Assembly: GCF_029504695.1 (NCBI RefSeq)
Contig: NZ_JAQFIN010000014.1
Coordinates: 29,903-93,902 of the forward strand
Length of the DNA: 64,000 bases
Source: Parabacteroides sp. PF5-6
Lineage (GTDB): Bacteria; Bacteroidota; Bacteroidia; Bacteroidales; Tannerellaceae
Direction: 5' to 3'
The notes beneath the pieces are model-generated. The model did no database searches. It was not told the DNA's origin and was given only the letters and a program-made list of their open reading frames with translations. Position 1 is the stretch's first letter. The number at the start of each line of letters is the position of its first letter. A program made the translations under genes and the position numbers. Below are positions 15,905-25,489 of the stretch, piece after piece.

Positions 15905-18900
15905 AAAGTAAAGTAATCTTTGCCTTTGCGGCTCTTCTCCTTGCCTTGTCTCATTTGTCTGCCCAGCAATTACCAGCCGGGGAAGGGATGTTCACTTTTA
16001 CAGCGTATATTCCTTTTGCCGACCGGCCGGTGGATGTACATTATTATATACCCCCCCTGGGCGATCGGAAGAACATGCCGGTTGTATTTGTTTTTGAAGG
16101 CGCCGACCGGGGATATGCCCATCTGGTGAGAACCTGGCAAAAGTTGGCGGAGGAACGGAACTTTATCTTTCTGCTGCCCCATTTTGATTTAGAATTGTAC
16201 CCGCTCGAAGATTATCAGGAAACAGGTGTGTTGACTACCGATCGGACAGGCGTAAAGGAACAAGCATTGCAGACCTCGGCATTGATTGATGAGATCTTTC
16301 ACTATTTCCGTGAACATTCGGGTGCCGGAGCTGCGAAATATAATATGTATGGCCACTCGGCCGGTGGACAGTTTGTACATCGATATATGCTTTTCTATGA
16401 TAGTCCTTATGTGGCAAAGGCTATTGTGGGTAGTCCCGGATGGTACACCTTTCCGGATAAAGAGCAGCTTTTCCCTTACGGTGTAGGTGATATACCTTAT
16501 GTCGACGATGATGTCCTGAAGCGCTATCTCGCCAAAGATATCGTTATTCAGTTGGGAATGAAAGATACGATCCGCGAATCCTTTTTGAGGAAGACACCCG
16601 AAGCCGAACTACAGGGGCGGGAACGTTTAGAACGGGGAAGAACATTCTATAACTTTGCACAACAGTTGGCAGCGGAGAATGGCTGGCCCTTTCATTGGCG
16701 GAAAGAGGAGGTCGAAGGGGTGGGCCATCAATCTTCTCCGATGGGGATAAAAGCGATACCAACGCTATTGAATGATTCGATCCGCGCCCTGTTTATCGGA
16801 AACAGTTATACCTTTTTTAATGAAATGCCCCGGATGGTACAAGCCATAGCCCATTCCACCGGCCGTCCTTTAGCTGTGAAGCAAGTGGCCCATGGCGGAT
16901 GGTACTTACGGCAGCATGCCGAAAGCCGGGAGACACTGGATGCCATAAAAGAGGGAGGCTGGGATTTTGTTGTCTTTCAGGAACAAAGCCAGGCACCAGC
17001 AAAAGAAAAGGGGTGGGTGCAGGAGAATGTCTATCCCTATGCGCAAGCGTTGGATAGTGTGCGTAAGGCTTTTAACCCGAAAGGAAAGACTATTTTCTTT
17101 ATGACCTGGGGGCATCATATCGATACGTATAACGAAATGCAGCAGCGATTGGCCGAAAGCTATCTGGAGATGGCCGGGCGGCTCGATGCCTGGTGTGCTC
17201 CCGTGGGTATTTCGTGGAAAAGAGTACGGAAAGAGCGGCCGGCTTTATCCCTTTATGAAGCGGATGGTAGCCATCCGACTTTGTCGGGTTCTTATCTGGC
17301 GGCGAATGTCTTTTACAGCACTTTCTTTCAAACACCTTATCAGTCCGTTTATACTGCGGGATTGGATGAAGAAGAGGCCGCTTATCTGCAACGCATAGCC
17401 CAAGAAGTTGTGTTGAGCAATCTGCCGCAATGGAATCTTCGTCCTATTCCCCAATCAGAGGAAATCTCCCGAAAATTTTATCCCGAACCGCAACTGCAAT
17501 CTTATCATACCCCCACTTTGCGTAAACATTTCACCGAAGGTCTTGCTTCGACGGTCGAGATCGCAGAGTATCTGCAGGCATTAGCCGGCAAATATCCGGA
17601 TGCGTCGTTCAGCAGTATCGGCCGGACGGAACAGGGGCGCGAGATCCCGATATTTTACCTTGGAAAAGGGAACGACAAGCGTAAGGTAAAGGTCTGGATA
17701 CAGGCCGGACTGCATGGGAATGAGCCGGCCGGACCGGAAGCGGTTTGTATGCTGGCTGATTATCTGCTGAACAGCGAGGAAGGAAGGCTATTGCTGAATC
17801 ATTTAGAGATCGCTCTACTTCCGATAGCCAATGTCGATGGCTATGCTATACAAAGCCGGGTGTCGGGTAGTGGACTGGATTTGAATCGCGACCAGACGAA
17901 ATTGGCCGATCCGGTCTCTGTATTGCTAAAAGAGGCTTTTATGGCGTGGAATCCGGAGGTGGCGCTCGATATACATGAGTATCGCCCGTGGAAACCGGAA
18001 TATCACCGGATCACCGGAAGAGAAGCCGGTGTATACGAAGACATCCTGTTTCTGCCGACAGGTCATCTGAATGTTGCGCCCGGCATCCGGAACTTCTCTC
18101 TGCATGTTTTGCAGGAGAGAGCCGGACAGGCATTGGCTGCAAAAGGGTATAGTTATGGCTATTATTACACGGTTAATCAGCGGGGCGAACAATTATCTCT
18201 CTCTAAAGGTGCCAGAAGTCCGCAATCCAGTTCCACCAATTATGCATTATCGAATGCCCTGTCGATGTTTTTAGAGATCCGGGGGATAGGCTTGGGACAA
18301 ACGTCTTTTGCCCGTCGGGTGGATATTGGTTATACGGTTGCCTGCAATCTGCTGCAAACCTGTGTGGAAGAGAAAAAGAGCTTGAAAAAGGTGATCACAC
18401 AGGCTATTAAAGAAACCAGACAGGGAAAAAGCAACGTCCATGTTTCCTTCCGTTCAAAAGAAACAACAGAGAGCGTTCGTTTTGTGGATGCAACTTTGGC
18501 AGACACCTTCTCCATCGCATTGCCCTTTGCTGATGCCACTGCCTGTGAGCCGTTATTTGTGCGCCAGCGTCCGAAAGCCTATCTCTTGTTGGATACCTGT
18601 TTTAATGCTGTGCGTATTTTACAGACCTTAGGTGTTCATGTGGAAAGGATTGACAAAGAGAAAGTGTGGGACGTCGAAGAATATGTGGTTACCGAACATG
18701 TAAAAAACCCGGTCGAGTGGGAAAAGATTCATGTGGTACGATGCACAGCCGAGACCCGATCGAACAAAAGACTTATCCCGGCCGGCAGTTACCTGGTACC
18801 TTTGAATCAGAAGAACGCGAACTATGCGGTTACACTACTGGAACCGGAATCGACCAATGGCTTTGTCTCTTTTGGGGTGATAGCTGTTGGTGCGGATAAA

Positions 18901-18930
18901 GCGATTCCGGTTTGTCGTATACTGAACTAA
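15901..18930 (+). CDS. Secreted three-domain hydrolase: alpha/beta hydrolase, SGNH-like, M14 carboxypeptidase
   Basis: This 1009-residue exported protein (signal peptide to about residue 21, HLSAQQ) joins three enzyme folds. Residues about 30-285 are an alpha/beta hydrolase with nucleophile elbow GHSAGG (S153) and a possible histidine H276. Residues about 294-490 resemble an SGNH/GDSL hydrolase: [11 protein letters not shown] with S302, then DGSHPTLSG with D455 and H458. Residues about 540-815 are an M14 zinc carboxypeptidase: HGNE (H605, E608), DLNRD (R663), DIHEYRP (H692) and LEIRG with catalytic E792. The last 190 residues are unassigned. All three active sites look intact. The start overlaps the dipeptidase gene (ATGA). 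It probably trims modified peptides in the periplasm or at the surface before uptake or final cleavage by the dipeptidase. Confidence 0.85.
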   Translation: MKSKVIFAFAALLLALSHLSAQQLPAGEGMFTFTAYIPFADRPVDVHYYIPPLGDRKNMPVVFVFEGADRGYAHLVRTWQKLAEERNFIFLLPHFDLELYPLEDYQETGVLTTDRTGVKEQALQTSALIDEIFHYFREHSGAGAAKYNMYGHSAGGQFVHRYMLFYDSPYVAKAIVGSPGWYTFPDKEQLFPYGVGDIPYVDDDVLKRYLAKDIVIQLGMKDTIRESFLRKTPEAELQGRERLERGRTFYNFAQQLAAENGWPFHWRKEEVEGVGHQSSPMGIKAIPTLLNDSIRALFIGNSYTFFNEMPRMVQAIAHSTGRPLAVKQVAHGGWYLRQHAESRETLDAIKEGGWDFVVFQEQSQAPAKEKGWVQENVYPYAQALDSVRKAFNPKGKTIFFMTWGHHIDTYNEMQQRLAESYLEMAGRLDAWCAPVGISWKRVRKERPALSLYEADGSHPTLSGSYLAANVFYSTFFQTPYQSVYTAGLDEEEAAYLQRIAQEVVLSNLPQWNLRPIPQSEEISRKFYPEPQLQSYHTPTLRKHFTEGLASTVEIAEYLQALAGKYPDASFSSIGRTEQGREIPIFYLGKGNDKRKVKVWIQAGLHGNEPAGPEAVCMLADYLLNSEEGRLLLNHLEIALLPIANVDGYAIQSRVSGSGLDLNRDQTKLADPVSVLLKEAFMAWNPEVALDIHEYRPWKPEYHRITGREAGVYEDILFLPTGHLNVAPGIRNFSLHVLQERAGQALAAKGYSYGYYYTVNQRGEQLSLSKGARSPQSSSTNYALSNALSMFLEIRGIGLGQTSFARRVDIGYTVACNLLQTCVEEKKSLKKVITQAIKETRQGKSNVHVSFRSKETTESVRFVDATLADTFSIALPFADATACEPLFVRQRPKAYLLLDTCFNAVRILQTLGVHVERIDKEKVWDVEEYVVTEHVKNPVEWEKIHVVRCTAETRSNKRLIPAGSYLVPLNQKNANYAVTLLEPESTNGFVSFGVIAVGADKAIPVCRILN

Positions 18931-19745
18931 TAACTTTCTTCTTTCGAGGGGAACTGTACGTCTTTTACGTCCTGGATGTAGTGCTGGGTGGCCTCGGTCA
19001 TGATGGTGTAGAGGTCGGCGTAGCGGCGAAGGAATTTGGGGGAGAACTCTTTGTTCATGCCCATCATATCGTGGATGACCAATACCTGCCCGTTGGCGCC
19101 TGATCCGGCACCGATACCGATGGTGGGGATAGTTAGGCGGCCGGAGATCTCCGTGGCCAGACGGGCGGGTATCTTCTCCAGAACGATACCGAAGGCACCG
19201 AGCTCTTCCATCAACAGGCAGTCGGCCATCAGCTTTTCCGCTTCTTTTTCGTCTTTGCCGCGCACGGCATAGGTACCGTATTTATTGATCGACTGAGGCA
19301 TCAGGCCCAGGTGCGACATGACCGGGATGCCGGCATCGATAATCTTCTTCACATCTTCTTGGATCTCTTTTCCGCCTTCGATCTTCAGGGCGTCGGCTCC
19401 TGATTCTTTCATGATCCGGATCGCTGCGTCGAGTGATTTCAAGGGATTGCCCGAGCAGGTGCCGAAAGGCATATCGACGATTACCAACGCTCTTCGGGTG
19501 GCATTGACCACCGAGCGGGCATGGTAGATCATCTGATCGAGTGTGATCGGCAATGTGGTCTGATTGCCGATCATGGTGTTCGAGGCGGAGTCGCCCACGA
19601 TGATCGCGTCGATACCGGCCTCGTCGATCACTTTAGCCATCATGTAATCGTAGGCAGTCAATACACTGATCTTTTCGCCTTTTTGTTTCATCTCCCATAA
19701 ACGGTGGGTTGTAACCTTTCTTTTATCTTCTGTATATGTAGACAT
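18927..19745 (-). CDS. panB: 3-methyl-2-oxobutanoate hydroxymethyltransferase
   Basis: PanB makes ketopantoate from 2-oxoisovalerate and methylene-tetrahydrofolate, the first step of pantothenate synthesis. The 272-residue protein shows the family blocks [33 protein letters not shown] (metal and substrate site), [28 protein letters not shown] and [21 protein letters not shown] start it at MSTYTEDKR and not at the in-frame ATG at 19802, because a well-matched promoter occupies 19773-19803 and family length and similarity begin here. Its 3' end overlaps the end of the convergent hydrolase gene by four bases. Confidence 0.96.
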   Translation of the reverse strand: MSTYTEDKRKVTTHRLWEMKQKGEKISVLTAYDYMMAKVIDEAGIDAIIVGDSASNTMIGNQTTLPITLDQMIYHARSVVNATRRALVIVDMPFGTCSGNPLKSLDAAIRIMKESGADALKIEGGKEIQEDVKKIIDAGIPVMSHLGLMPQSINKYGTYAVRGKDEKEAEKLMADCLLMEELGAFGIVLEKIPARLATEISGRLTIPTIGIGAGSGANGQVLVIHDMMGMNKEFSPKFLRRYADLYTIMTEATQHYIQDVKDVQFPSKEESY

Positions 19746-19772
19746 ATGCTTTTTATTTTTAGAATTAGCCGG

Positions 19773-19803
19773 CAAAACTACCGAACTAATTACGTATTTC
19801 AAA
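19773..19803 (-). promoter_or_regulatory. panB: Promoter of panB
   Basis: On the minus strand TTTG (19803-19800) is followed after 19 bases by TAGTTTTG (19780-19773), a full match to the Bacteroidota -33/-7 pattern. The panB start codon lies 28 bases further on. Confidence 0.8.
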
Positions 19804-19832
19804 ATAAATCCCTGTCTTTTGCACGAAACGAC

Positions 19833-19865
19833 AAGAGGCTGTCTCTTCTTTTGAGACAGCCTCTT
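19833..19865 (-). terminator. Terminator of the NigD-like gene
   Basis: AAGAGGCTGTCTC (19833-19845) and GAGACAGCCTCTT (19853-19865) form a perfect 13-bp stem with a 7-base loop. It lies 28 bases past the stop codon of the minus-strand NigD-like gene. The T run is short on both strands. Confidence 0.75.
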
Positions 19866-19892
19866 TCCCTTATTTCGAATCGTACGGGAGGT

Positions 19893-20636
19893 TTATTTCA
19901 CCTTCACTACGCTTCTTTCCGTGGTTATCGCCGAATTTGCGGGCGTGGCTTTGCGGGTGCAGTAATCGAACTCCGCAGTTTTCTCGCCGGCAAATGAATG
20001 CCATTTCAGTTTCAGTTTAACTGTTTTCCCTTCCGTATCGGGCAGGCTGTCCAGGTTGAATGCCACCAGGCCATCTGCTTGGACACCGTAATGATCACCG
20101 AATGCGTTATGCCGGAACTCTACCTCATAGGGTTTTTCCGGATCCGGATTGATCAGGAGGTTGACCAGGTGCGGCTTGTTATCATTGCCCCATAGCGTGC
20201 GGAAACGAAGGGTCAGGTAACCGTCTTCGGCAATCGTCACCCAGTCGTTGATCATCTCTACCGGGTCATTTCCGTATACGGAGTCGTTCGCCAGAGCCAG
20301 ATCGGGCACCATCGGTTTGGTCAGGATACTGTCGATCCAGTTCACATGTACCGCTTTGGTGTATCCGCCGCTGGAGGCATCTACTTCTTTGAAGTTCATC
20401 AACGCTCTGACTTCTTTCTCTCCAAAAGGAGAAGAGGTCAGGTTGACAGGTAATAGGGTGGTTGCATCATCCAGTTGCAGGTAGCACGAGTTCGCGTCTA
20501 CCGGTTTTACCGTAACCAATGCATTGGGGTACTGAAGTTCCCAATAGTTGTCGTCGTCATCATCCAGGCAAGATTGGAAACTCATCGCAGTAGATAACAC
20601 TGCTGTAATCATTAAAAGAAATCTCAACGTCTTCAT
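19893..20636 (-). CDS. NigD-like lipoprotein
   Basis: This 247-residue protein resembles the NigD family, named after a gene in the nigrescin bacteriocin region of Prevotella nigrescens and common as a lipoprotein of unknown function in Bacteroidota. It has a type II signal peptide with lipobox FQSC followed by an acidic DDDDD stretch, which may act as a surface-export signal. The body is predicted to be beta-rich, with the family segments ALVTVKPVDANSCYLQLDD, NWIDSILTK and a C-terminal FRHNAFGDHYGVQADGLVAFNL block. I start at MKTLRFLL and not eight residues earlier because the signal peptide begins there. No bacteriocin gene is nearby. Confidence 0.8.
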   Translation of the reverse strand: MKTLRFLLMITAVLSTAMSFQSCLDDDDDNYWELQYPNALVTVKPVDANSCYLQLDDATTLLPVNLTSSPFGEKEVRALMNFKEVDASSGGYTKAVHVNWIDSILTKPMVPDLALANDSVYGNDPVEMINDWVTIAEDGYLTLRFRTLWGNDNKPHLVNLLINPDPEKPYEVEFRHNAFGDHYGVQADGLVAFNLDSLPDTEGKTVKLKLKWHSFAGEKTAEFDYCTRKATPANSAITTERSVVKVK

Positions 20637-20715
20637 AACTTTACTATTTATAAATTCCATATATAGAGATGACGAAGACGGGCAAAAAGCTGCAAAGGGT
20701 CAGCGCAACCGCGTT

Positions 20716-21030
20716 TTATTCCATGCGAAACACTTCCTGCAGGGGGATGGAAACGGGGGAGTTGTCCGGATTAGTCTCCATGATATCCGCCATATATTCC
20801 CACCAGCGTTGAACGATCGGGTTGTCGCCCATGTCTTGCGATCCGCCTTCGCCGTTTACTTTCTGGCAGGCAAAGAGCAGGTTCGTTTCTTTGTCCCAGA
20901 AGATGGAATAGTCGCACACCCCGTTGGCGGAGAGTAATTGTTGCAACTCTGGCCATATCTCGGCATGTCTTTTTTCGTACTCGGCTTCACACCCTGGTTT
21001 CAGGTACATTTTGAATGCTTCTCGTTTCAT
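20716..21030 (-). CDS. rhaM: L-rhamnose mutarotase
   Basis: RhaM interconverts the alpha and beta anomers of L-rhamnose. The 104 residues equal the family length, and the expected features are present: the N-terminal KMYLKPGCEAEYEKRHAEIWPEL with the catalytic histidine (about residue 22), the DYSIFWDKETNLLFACQKV strand and the RWWEYMADIMETNPDNSPV block. No other rhamnose genes are in the window, so it works with enzymes encoded elsewhere. It lies between the NigD-like gene and the LytTR regulator, all on the same strand, with gaps of 79 and 21 bases. Confidence 0.93.
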   Translation of the reverse strand: MKREAFKMYLKPGCEAEYEKRHAEIWPELQQLLSANGVCDYSIFWDKETNLLFACQKVNGEGGSQDMGDNPIVQRWWEYMADIMETNPDNSPVSIPLQEVFRME

Positions 21031-21051
21031 GAGGAATTATTTTATGGTTTA

Positions 21052-21810
21052 TTAATCGATCGAATTTACTACCCAGGCCTTAAACTCGGAGGCTTTGTTT
21101 TTGCTGATGTAGATGCGTTCGGGTGTTTCGATATCGAGGGTGACCAGCAGGCGGTTGTCGAACCAGATCGTGATGTTCTTGACGCTGTCGCGCGCAAGGA
21201 TGAATTGTTTGTTGGCACGAATGAAATTCGCCGGGTCGAGCGTGGCGAGGATCTGCTCCAGCGTTTTCGCATAACTGTATTGACTCCCGTCTTTCAGGTA
21301 GATACAGGTGTTCTTGTCGGTGGTGTAGAAACAGGAGACCTCTTTCAGGCTGATCGGTAATAATTTATCTTTTACGGGAATCAGTAGTTTGTCCTTGAAA
21401 CGCTTCTGTGGCTTGAGCTGGGTCATCTGCGCGAGGTATTGCACCACTTCGGTTCGCGTCCATTTGCTGAGTTTCAGTAGGGCTCTTTCCAGTTCATGGG
21501 CTTTGATGGGCTTCAACAGGTAATCCACACTGTTTACCTTGAACGCTTCGATCGCATATTCATCGTAAGCGGTGGTGAAGATAATCGGTGTCTCCACCGT
21601 TATGTATTGGAAAATGGCAAAAGCCGAACCGTCCGACAAATGGATATCCATAAAGATCAGGTCGGGCGCCGGATGGTTTTGCAACCAGTCTATGGTCTGG
21701 TTGATGCTTTCCGTATTGCCCAATACCTCGATCGAGGCATCGATCCCGTGGATGATCTCCACCAGGTTTTCATACGCAACCGTTTCGTCTTCAACTATCA
21801 GGACTTTCAT
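21052..21810 (-). CDS. LytTR-family response regulator
   Basis: This 252-residue response regulator has a receiver domain (about 1-120) with acidic residues E7 and D8, the phosphorylated aspartate D55 (LIFMDIHLSDGS), and the switch residues T79 and K102 (FTTAYDE, DYLLKPIKAHE). A C-terminal LytTR DNA-binding domain covers about 145-250 (LLPISLKEVSCFYTTDKNTCIYLKDG, FIRANKQFILARDSV). It follows the partner sensor kinase gene after 18 bases on the same strand, so the two form one operon. LytTR regulators often control cell-envelope or surface genes. Which genes are controlled here cannot be seen. Confidence 0.94.
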   Translation of the reverse strand: MKVLIVEDETVAYENLVEIIHGIDASIEVLGNTESINQTIDWLQNHPAPDLIFMDIHLSDGSAFAIFQYITVETPIIFTTAYDEYAIEAFKVNSVDYLLKPIKAHELERALLKLSKWTRTEVVQYLAQMTQLKPQKRFKDKLLIPVKDKLLPISLKEVSCFYTTDKNTCIYLKDGSQYSYAKTLEQILATLDPANFIRANKQFILARDSVKNITIWFDNRLLVTLDIETPERIYISKNKASEFKAWVVNSID

Positions 21811-21828
21811 GTTTGTAGAAGTTGGAAG

Positions 21829-22848
21829 TTAGCAGTTAGAAGCCAGGGGCAGATAAACCGTAAATGTATTCCCGTTGTCTTCTATTCGTATCTCTTGATT
21901 CATCAACAGGATGAACCGGTTTTCCAGGTTTCGGATTCCTGTGCCGTTGGTTTCCGCCGGCGTCAGTTTGGGATGGATCGGATTGGATACGACCAGTTCG
22001 CATTGTTCGTTCAGCCGGATCGTCACGGTCATCTTGTATTGGCTGTCTATCGTATTGTGCACGACGATATTATCGATCAGGGGGAGGAGCGACAAGACCG
22101 GTATCTTCAGGTCCAGCTTTCCTTGATCCACTTCGATATCGAATTCCAGTTTATTGGCAAAGCGCACTTCCATCATATACCGGAAAGCTTCCACAAACTC
22201 GAGCTCTTCGTTCAGGCTGACCAACCCTTTTTTATCGCTTTGCAGGATATAGCGGAAGACATCGGAGAGTTTATTCACAAATGCCAGTGTGTTCTCGTCT
22301 TCTTTTTTCCGGATCAGGGCCGACAGGCTGTTCAGTGAGTTGAAGAAGAAATGCGGATTGATCTGGTTGGCCAATGCGTCGCAACGGCTTTGCAGGTTCT
22401 CGATCTTCAACTGCTCGATCTCCTGTTCTTTCCGGCGTTGTACGTTGTACATCATAAAGACATGGCCCACAAAGGTGCAGACAATGAAAACGACAAAGAA
22501 CTGAAACAGGAGTATGCTTCCGAAGCCATGAATTTTATTGTACCACAGATACATGATGGCTACAAACAATACATAGGCCACGGCGGTGATCAGGAACGTA
22601 CGTATGGCGCGGTTCTTAAAACAGAGATCGGTGATCTTCCGCAGGTTATAATATAGTAACCTCCAGATCAATAAGAGGAAAAAGGTATACCGGATAACGA
22701 AAAAGGTCAAATGAGCGCCATGTTTGGACTCATCCAGGAAACTGAGTTCCCAGGGCAGGCAGGCAATGTTGGGATATACAATAAATATTGCACTGACAAA
22801 ACTGATCAGGAAGAGCTTGAAGGAACTATAATTATCTAAGAGTTTCAT
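21829..22848 (-). CDS. LytS-like sensor histidine kinase
   Basis: This 339-residue kinase has four hydrophobic segments in its first 130 residues and no sizeable extracellular domain. A short coiled coil (RRKEQEIEQLKIENLQSR) leads to the His_kinase domain with phospho-acceptor H166 in NQINPHFFFNSLNSL, and a reduced HATPase domain with LLPLIDNIVVHN and a G-rich TNGTGIRNLENRF motif. I start at MKLLDNYSS and not at 22908 because the promoter TAnnTTTG lies at 22894-22887. The sensor probably detects a signal in or near the membrane. It pairs with the LytTR regulator downstream. Confidence 0.92.
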   Translation of the reverse strand: MKLLDNYSSFKLFLISFVSAIFIVYPNIACLPWELSFLDESKHGAHLTFFVIRYTFFLLLIWRLLYYNLRKITDLCFKNRAIRTFLITAVAYVLFVAIMYLWYNKIHGFGSILLFQFFVVFIVCTFVGHVFMMYNVQRRKEQEIEQLKIENLQSRCDALANQINPHFFFNSLNSLSALIRKKEDENTLAFVNKLSDVFRYILQSDKKGLVSLNEELEFVEAFRYMMEVRFANKLEFDIEVDQGKLDLKIPVLSLLPLIDNIVVHNTIDSQYKMTVTIRLNEQCELVVSNPIHPKLTPAETNGTGIRNLENRFILLMNQEIRIEDNGNTFTVYLPLASNC

Positions 22849-22886
22849 TCTGTGCTTTTTTACAAAAAAAAATAACTTATAACTTA

Positions 22887-22917
22887 CAAATGTATCAGTT
22901 CCTTGCATAAAAACAAC
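22887..22917 (-). promoter_or_regulatory. Promoter of the sensor kinase/LytTR operon
   Basis: On the minus strand TACATTTG (22894-22887) fits the -7 box, and GTTG (22917-22914) stands 19 bases upstream as an imperfect -33 box. The kinase start codon follows after 38 bases. Confidence 0.65.
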
Positions 22918-23045
22918 CTGTTTCGTCTTAAAACGAAAAAAAGAAGGCTAAAAGCGAAATCGGATGTTGAATTTATTATCTTTACGGCGAAGTAATCGAG
23001 AGTGTAGCCTTTTTTTTTAAAAAATGTTCTTTAATGATTGAATGA

Positions 23046-24002
23046 ATGGAATCTGTTAGCAATAATCTGGTTAAGGTTATTAAAGAAAGAGTCACAGGAA
23101 AGAATGTCGCCACTATTCTGGCAGATATACTTAGTCTGAATGTAGAAGCTGCCTACCGCCGATTGAGAGGACAGGTTCCTTTTACCCTGGATGAGGCCGT
23201 AAAGATCTGTCAGGCATTGAATATCTCCCTGGACTCGTTTGCCGGACTGCAAGACGGGAATAATTATTCTTTCCATCTGGATACTTTTCTGACTCCCGAT
23301 CCGCTGCAGGAATATTGCGACCTGCTGACGGGAATAGCCAAGGTGATGGAGCCCTTGAAAAACGATCCGACAACGAAACACTACAAAGCTCATAAATCGT
23401 TGCCTCAGGAGTTTTTGTACAATTACGAAATGGCATCCAAAGTCTCCGCCTATGTCCTTTATTATCAGCTCTATTCTTGTAAGCCCAATTTAAAGAAGAT
23501 GTCGGAAGTAGTCTTCCCGGAGGATATGCATATCATCCAAAAGAAATCGGTACTGACGGTTCATGATTTTGAATCCATACAGGTATTGGATCGAAATGTC
23601 GTGATCGACTATATCCATATCGTGCGGTACTTCTTCGAGTTGGGGATGATCTCGGAATCGGAAGTCGCAACAATCAAAAAAGAATTGTATCAGGTCGTGG
23701 CGGATATTGAAAAATGTGCGACTACCGGTCTTTCCCGTAAAGGTAAACCGATGAATATTTATTTGGCGAATCTTGCTTTTGATTGCTCTTATACTTGCCT
23801 GGAGAGCCGTTCGCTTTGTGCCTCTTCACTGGGTATTTACCACGTTAATTTTCTATCCTGCGAGAATAAACGGGTAATGGAAATACAGAAATCCTGGATT
23901 ATGTCGTTATTAAAGTTCTCGGTATTGATCTCGGTTGTCGATGAATTGACACGCAAAAGCTTTTTTGCTCAACAAAGACACTTTATTGATACCATGCTTT
24001 AA
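23046..24002 (+). CDS. Putative DNA-binding regulator of Bacteroidota, function unknown
   Basis: This 318-residue protein is soluble, without a signal peptide or membrane span. The first 65 residues look like a degenerate XRE-type helix-turn-helix (KNVATILADILSLNVEAAYRRLRGQVPFTLDEAVKICQALNISLDSF). The remaining 250 residues are helical and rich in aromatic residues, with HYKAHKSLPQEFLYNYEMASKVSAYVLYYQLY as the most recognisable part; I know similar proteins only as hypothetical regulators in Bacteroides and Parabacteroides. It is transcribed divergently from the kinase/LytTR operon across 197 bases, so it may regulate or be regulated by that system. A near-match -7 box TATCTTTA lies at 22977-22984. 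Confidence 0.7.
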   Translation: MESVSNNLVKVIKERVTGKNVATILADILSLNVEAAYRRLRGQVPFTLDEAVKICQALNISLDSFAGLQDGNNYSFHLDTFLTPDPLQEYCDLLTGIAKVMEPLKNDPTTKHYKAHKSLPQEFLYNYEMASKVSAYVLYYQLYSCKPNLKKMSEVVFPEDMHIIQKKSVLTVHDFESIQVLDRNVVIDYIHIVRYFFELGMISESEVATIKKELYQVVADIEKCATTGLSRKGKPMNIYLANLAFDCSYTCLESRSLCASSLGIYHVNFLSCENKRVMEIQKSWIMSLLKFSVLISVVDELTRKSFFAQQRHFIDTML

Positions 24003-24045
24003 AAAACGCGTCTGATCGTAACGGGCGAATCGGCTGAAAGTCTGT

Positions 24046-24513
24046 CTATCTTTTCTTCTCCAGCATCAACAGTTGTTTCTTTATTTCTATCCCTCCGGCA
24101 AATCCGGTCAATGAGCCATTGGCGCCAATCACCCGGTGGCAGGGGATAAAGATGGCGATGGGGTTTTGTCCGTTGGCCCGACCGACGGCCCGGCTGGCTT
24201 TGGGGTTGCCTATCTGCGTGGCCTGTTCGCCGTAGGTCCGTGTCTGTCCGTAGGGAATGGTCAATAGAACATCCCAGCAACGGCGTTGAAAAGGAGTGCC
24301 TTCCGGTTGTAATGGCAATTCGAAGACGATCCGCGTGCCGGCCAGGTACTCGTTGAGTTGCTGTGCCGCTTCCTGCAATAACGGTGTTTCTTCCAGGCTG
24401 CATTCACCCGGCGTAACCGTTTGGCCAAAAAAGACATTGGTGATTGCCCCGTCTTTCTCCGCAATCCCAACCTTCCCTATCGGGCTGTCGTACAAAAAAG
24501 CTTTCTTTATCAT
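24046..24513 (-). CDS. ogt: Methylated-DNA--protein-cysteine methyltransferase
   Basis: Ogt repairs O6-alkylguanine by moving the alkyl group to its own cysteine. The 155-residue protein has the active-site motif PCHRVIG with C125, the preceding ASRAVGRANGQNPIAIFIPC helix-wing region, and the DNA-binding FQRRCWDVLLTIPYGQTRTY block with its arginine finger. I start it at MIKKAFLYDS, ten residues after the first in-frame ATG, because homology to the family N-terminus begins there. It converges on the orphan regulator gene, with 43 bases between the two stops. Confidence 0.93.
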   Translation of the reverse strand: MIKKAFLYDSPIGKVGIAEKDGAITNVFFGQTVTPGECSLEETPLLQEAAQQLNEYLAGTRIVFELPLQPEGTPFQRRCWDVLLTIPYGQTRTYGEQATQIGNPKASRAVGRANGQNPIAIFIPCHRVIGANGSLTGFAGGIEIKKQLLMLEKKR

Positions 24514-24624
24514 ATCCGAACTCCTTCCTATTTTGAAATTCAAAGATAATGGAATACGGGATTTCTTCTTCTTTTTTTCTTCTTTTTTCTTTTTACCGCT
24601 TGCCGGAGATTATAAGCACCACAT

Positions 24625-24656
24625 TTTGCACATTCCTGATGTTTTACGTACCTTTG
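24625..24656 (+). promoter_or_regulatory. Promoter of the membrane/AraC gene pair
   Basis: TTTG (24625-24628) and TACCTTTG (24649-24656) are separated by 20 bases and fit the Bacteroidota consensus. The start codon of the first gene follows 36 bases later. Confidence 0.8.
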
Positions 24657-24692
24657 ATTCAATAAATCAAAGAGTGGTAAGCTAAGAAATTC

Positions 24693-25487
24693 ATGCTGCA
24701 AGAACTGGCGTTATTGTTCCCCTGCCTCGTTTGTCTCTTTTGGACAATCACTTTCGCTATCCGTTGGAAGAAAAACCTGCGGGCGCAGAACGTATGGGCC
24801 GTCGCTTCGCTATTGGCGGCGATCAATGCGTTCTATTGGACCATTCTGGTCATGCCCGACCTTCGGATCTATCACTACGTTGGGCGGATCGTTACCTTTA
24901 CCCAAACGGGTTTTTTCTGCCTGCTCTTCCTTTTCTACCGCGCATTGATCGACGACCGTCCGTTCAGCCGCCGCCACTATATTGTGTTCATTCCCGCGCT
25001 ACTAATCGGCATCGCCAATACGCTGCTGCTGTTATTGATCGAATACAAAGATCAGCTCGCCGCAATCGCTGCTTTTCTGGGCAGCAAAAATAAACTGCCT
25101 AAAGAAGGCGGTGTGGCACTGCTGCCGACCCTGCATTACCTGATCGGCGGGCCTATCGCCAGTATCGTGGATATCCTGATGATCAACTTTACCCTGATAC
25201 CCATCATTGCCCGGTGGATCAACTGCAGGAAAGATCCGGAATCGTTTTTCGAACTCTCCGATCGACAATCCCGCAGGTATAGCCGCGCGGCACTCTGCGG
25301 CCTGACCCTGTTGTTATTCGTTATGCTGGCTTATCTGATCGGTGAATTCCTCTATTATATAGAAGATTATATTCCTTTTTCGATCCTGTTTCTCGCACAG
25401 GGAGTATTGTTCTTTTATATCGGGTTCCAGGTGTATTTTTTGGAGAAAGAGGAAGGTAGAAGTGCGAAGTTAGAAGCGGAGAGTTAG
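24693..25487 (+). CDS. Seven-helix membrane protein related to AraC sensor modules, no HTH
   Basis: This 264-residue protein has about seven hydrophobic segments and nothing else. Its opening MLQELALLFPCLVCLFWTI is clearly related to the N-termini of the genes at 25490 and 29170, which carry an AraC-type DNA-binding domain behind the membrane part. This one has no such domain: it stops after the last helix with a short acidic tail (LEKEEGRSAKLEAES), whose codons come from an AGAAGTTAGAAG-like simple repeat. It may be a sensor partner of the next gene, which starts three bases after its stop, or a decayed copy that has lost its output domain. Confidence 0.7.
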   Translation: MLQELALLFPCLVCLFWTITFAIRWKKNLRAQNVWAVASLLAAINAFYWTILVMPDLRIYHYVGRIVTFTQTGFFCLLFLFYRALIDDRPFSRRHYIVFIPALLIGIANTLLLLLIEYKDQLAAIAAFLGSKNKLPKEGGVALLPTLHYLIGGPIASIVDILMINFTLIPIIARWINCRKDPESFFELSDRQSRRYSRAALCGLTLLLFVMLAYLIGEFLYYIEDYIPFSILFLAQGVLFFYIGFQVYFLEKEEGRSAKLEAES

Positions 25488-25489
25488 AA

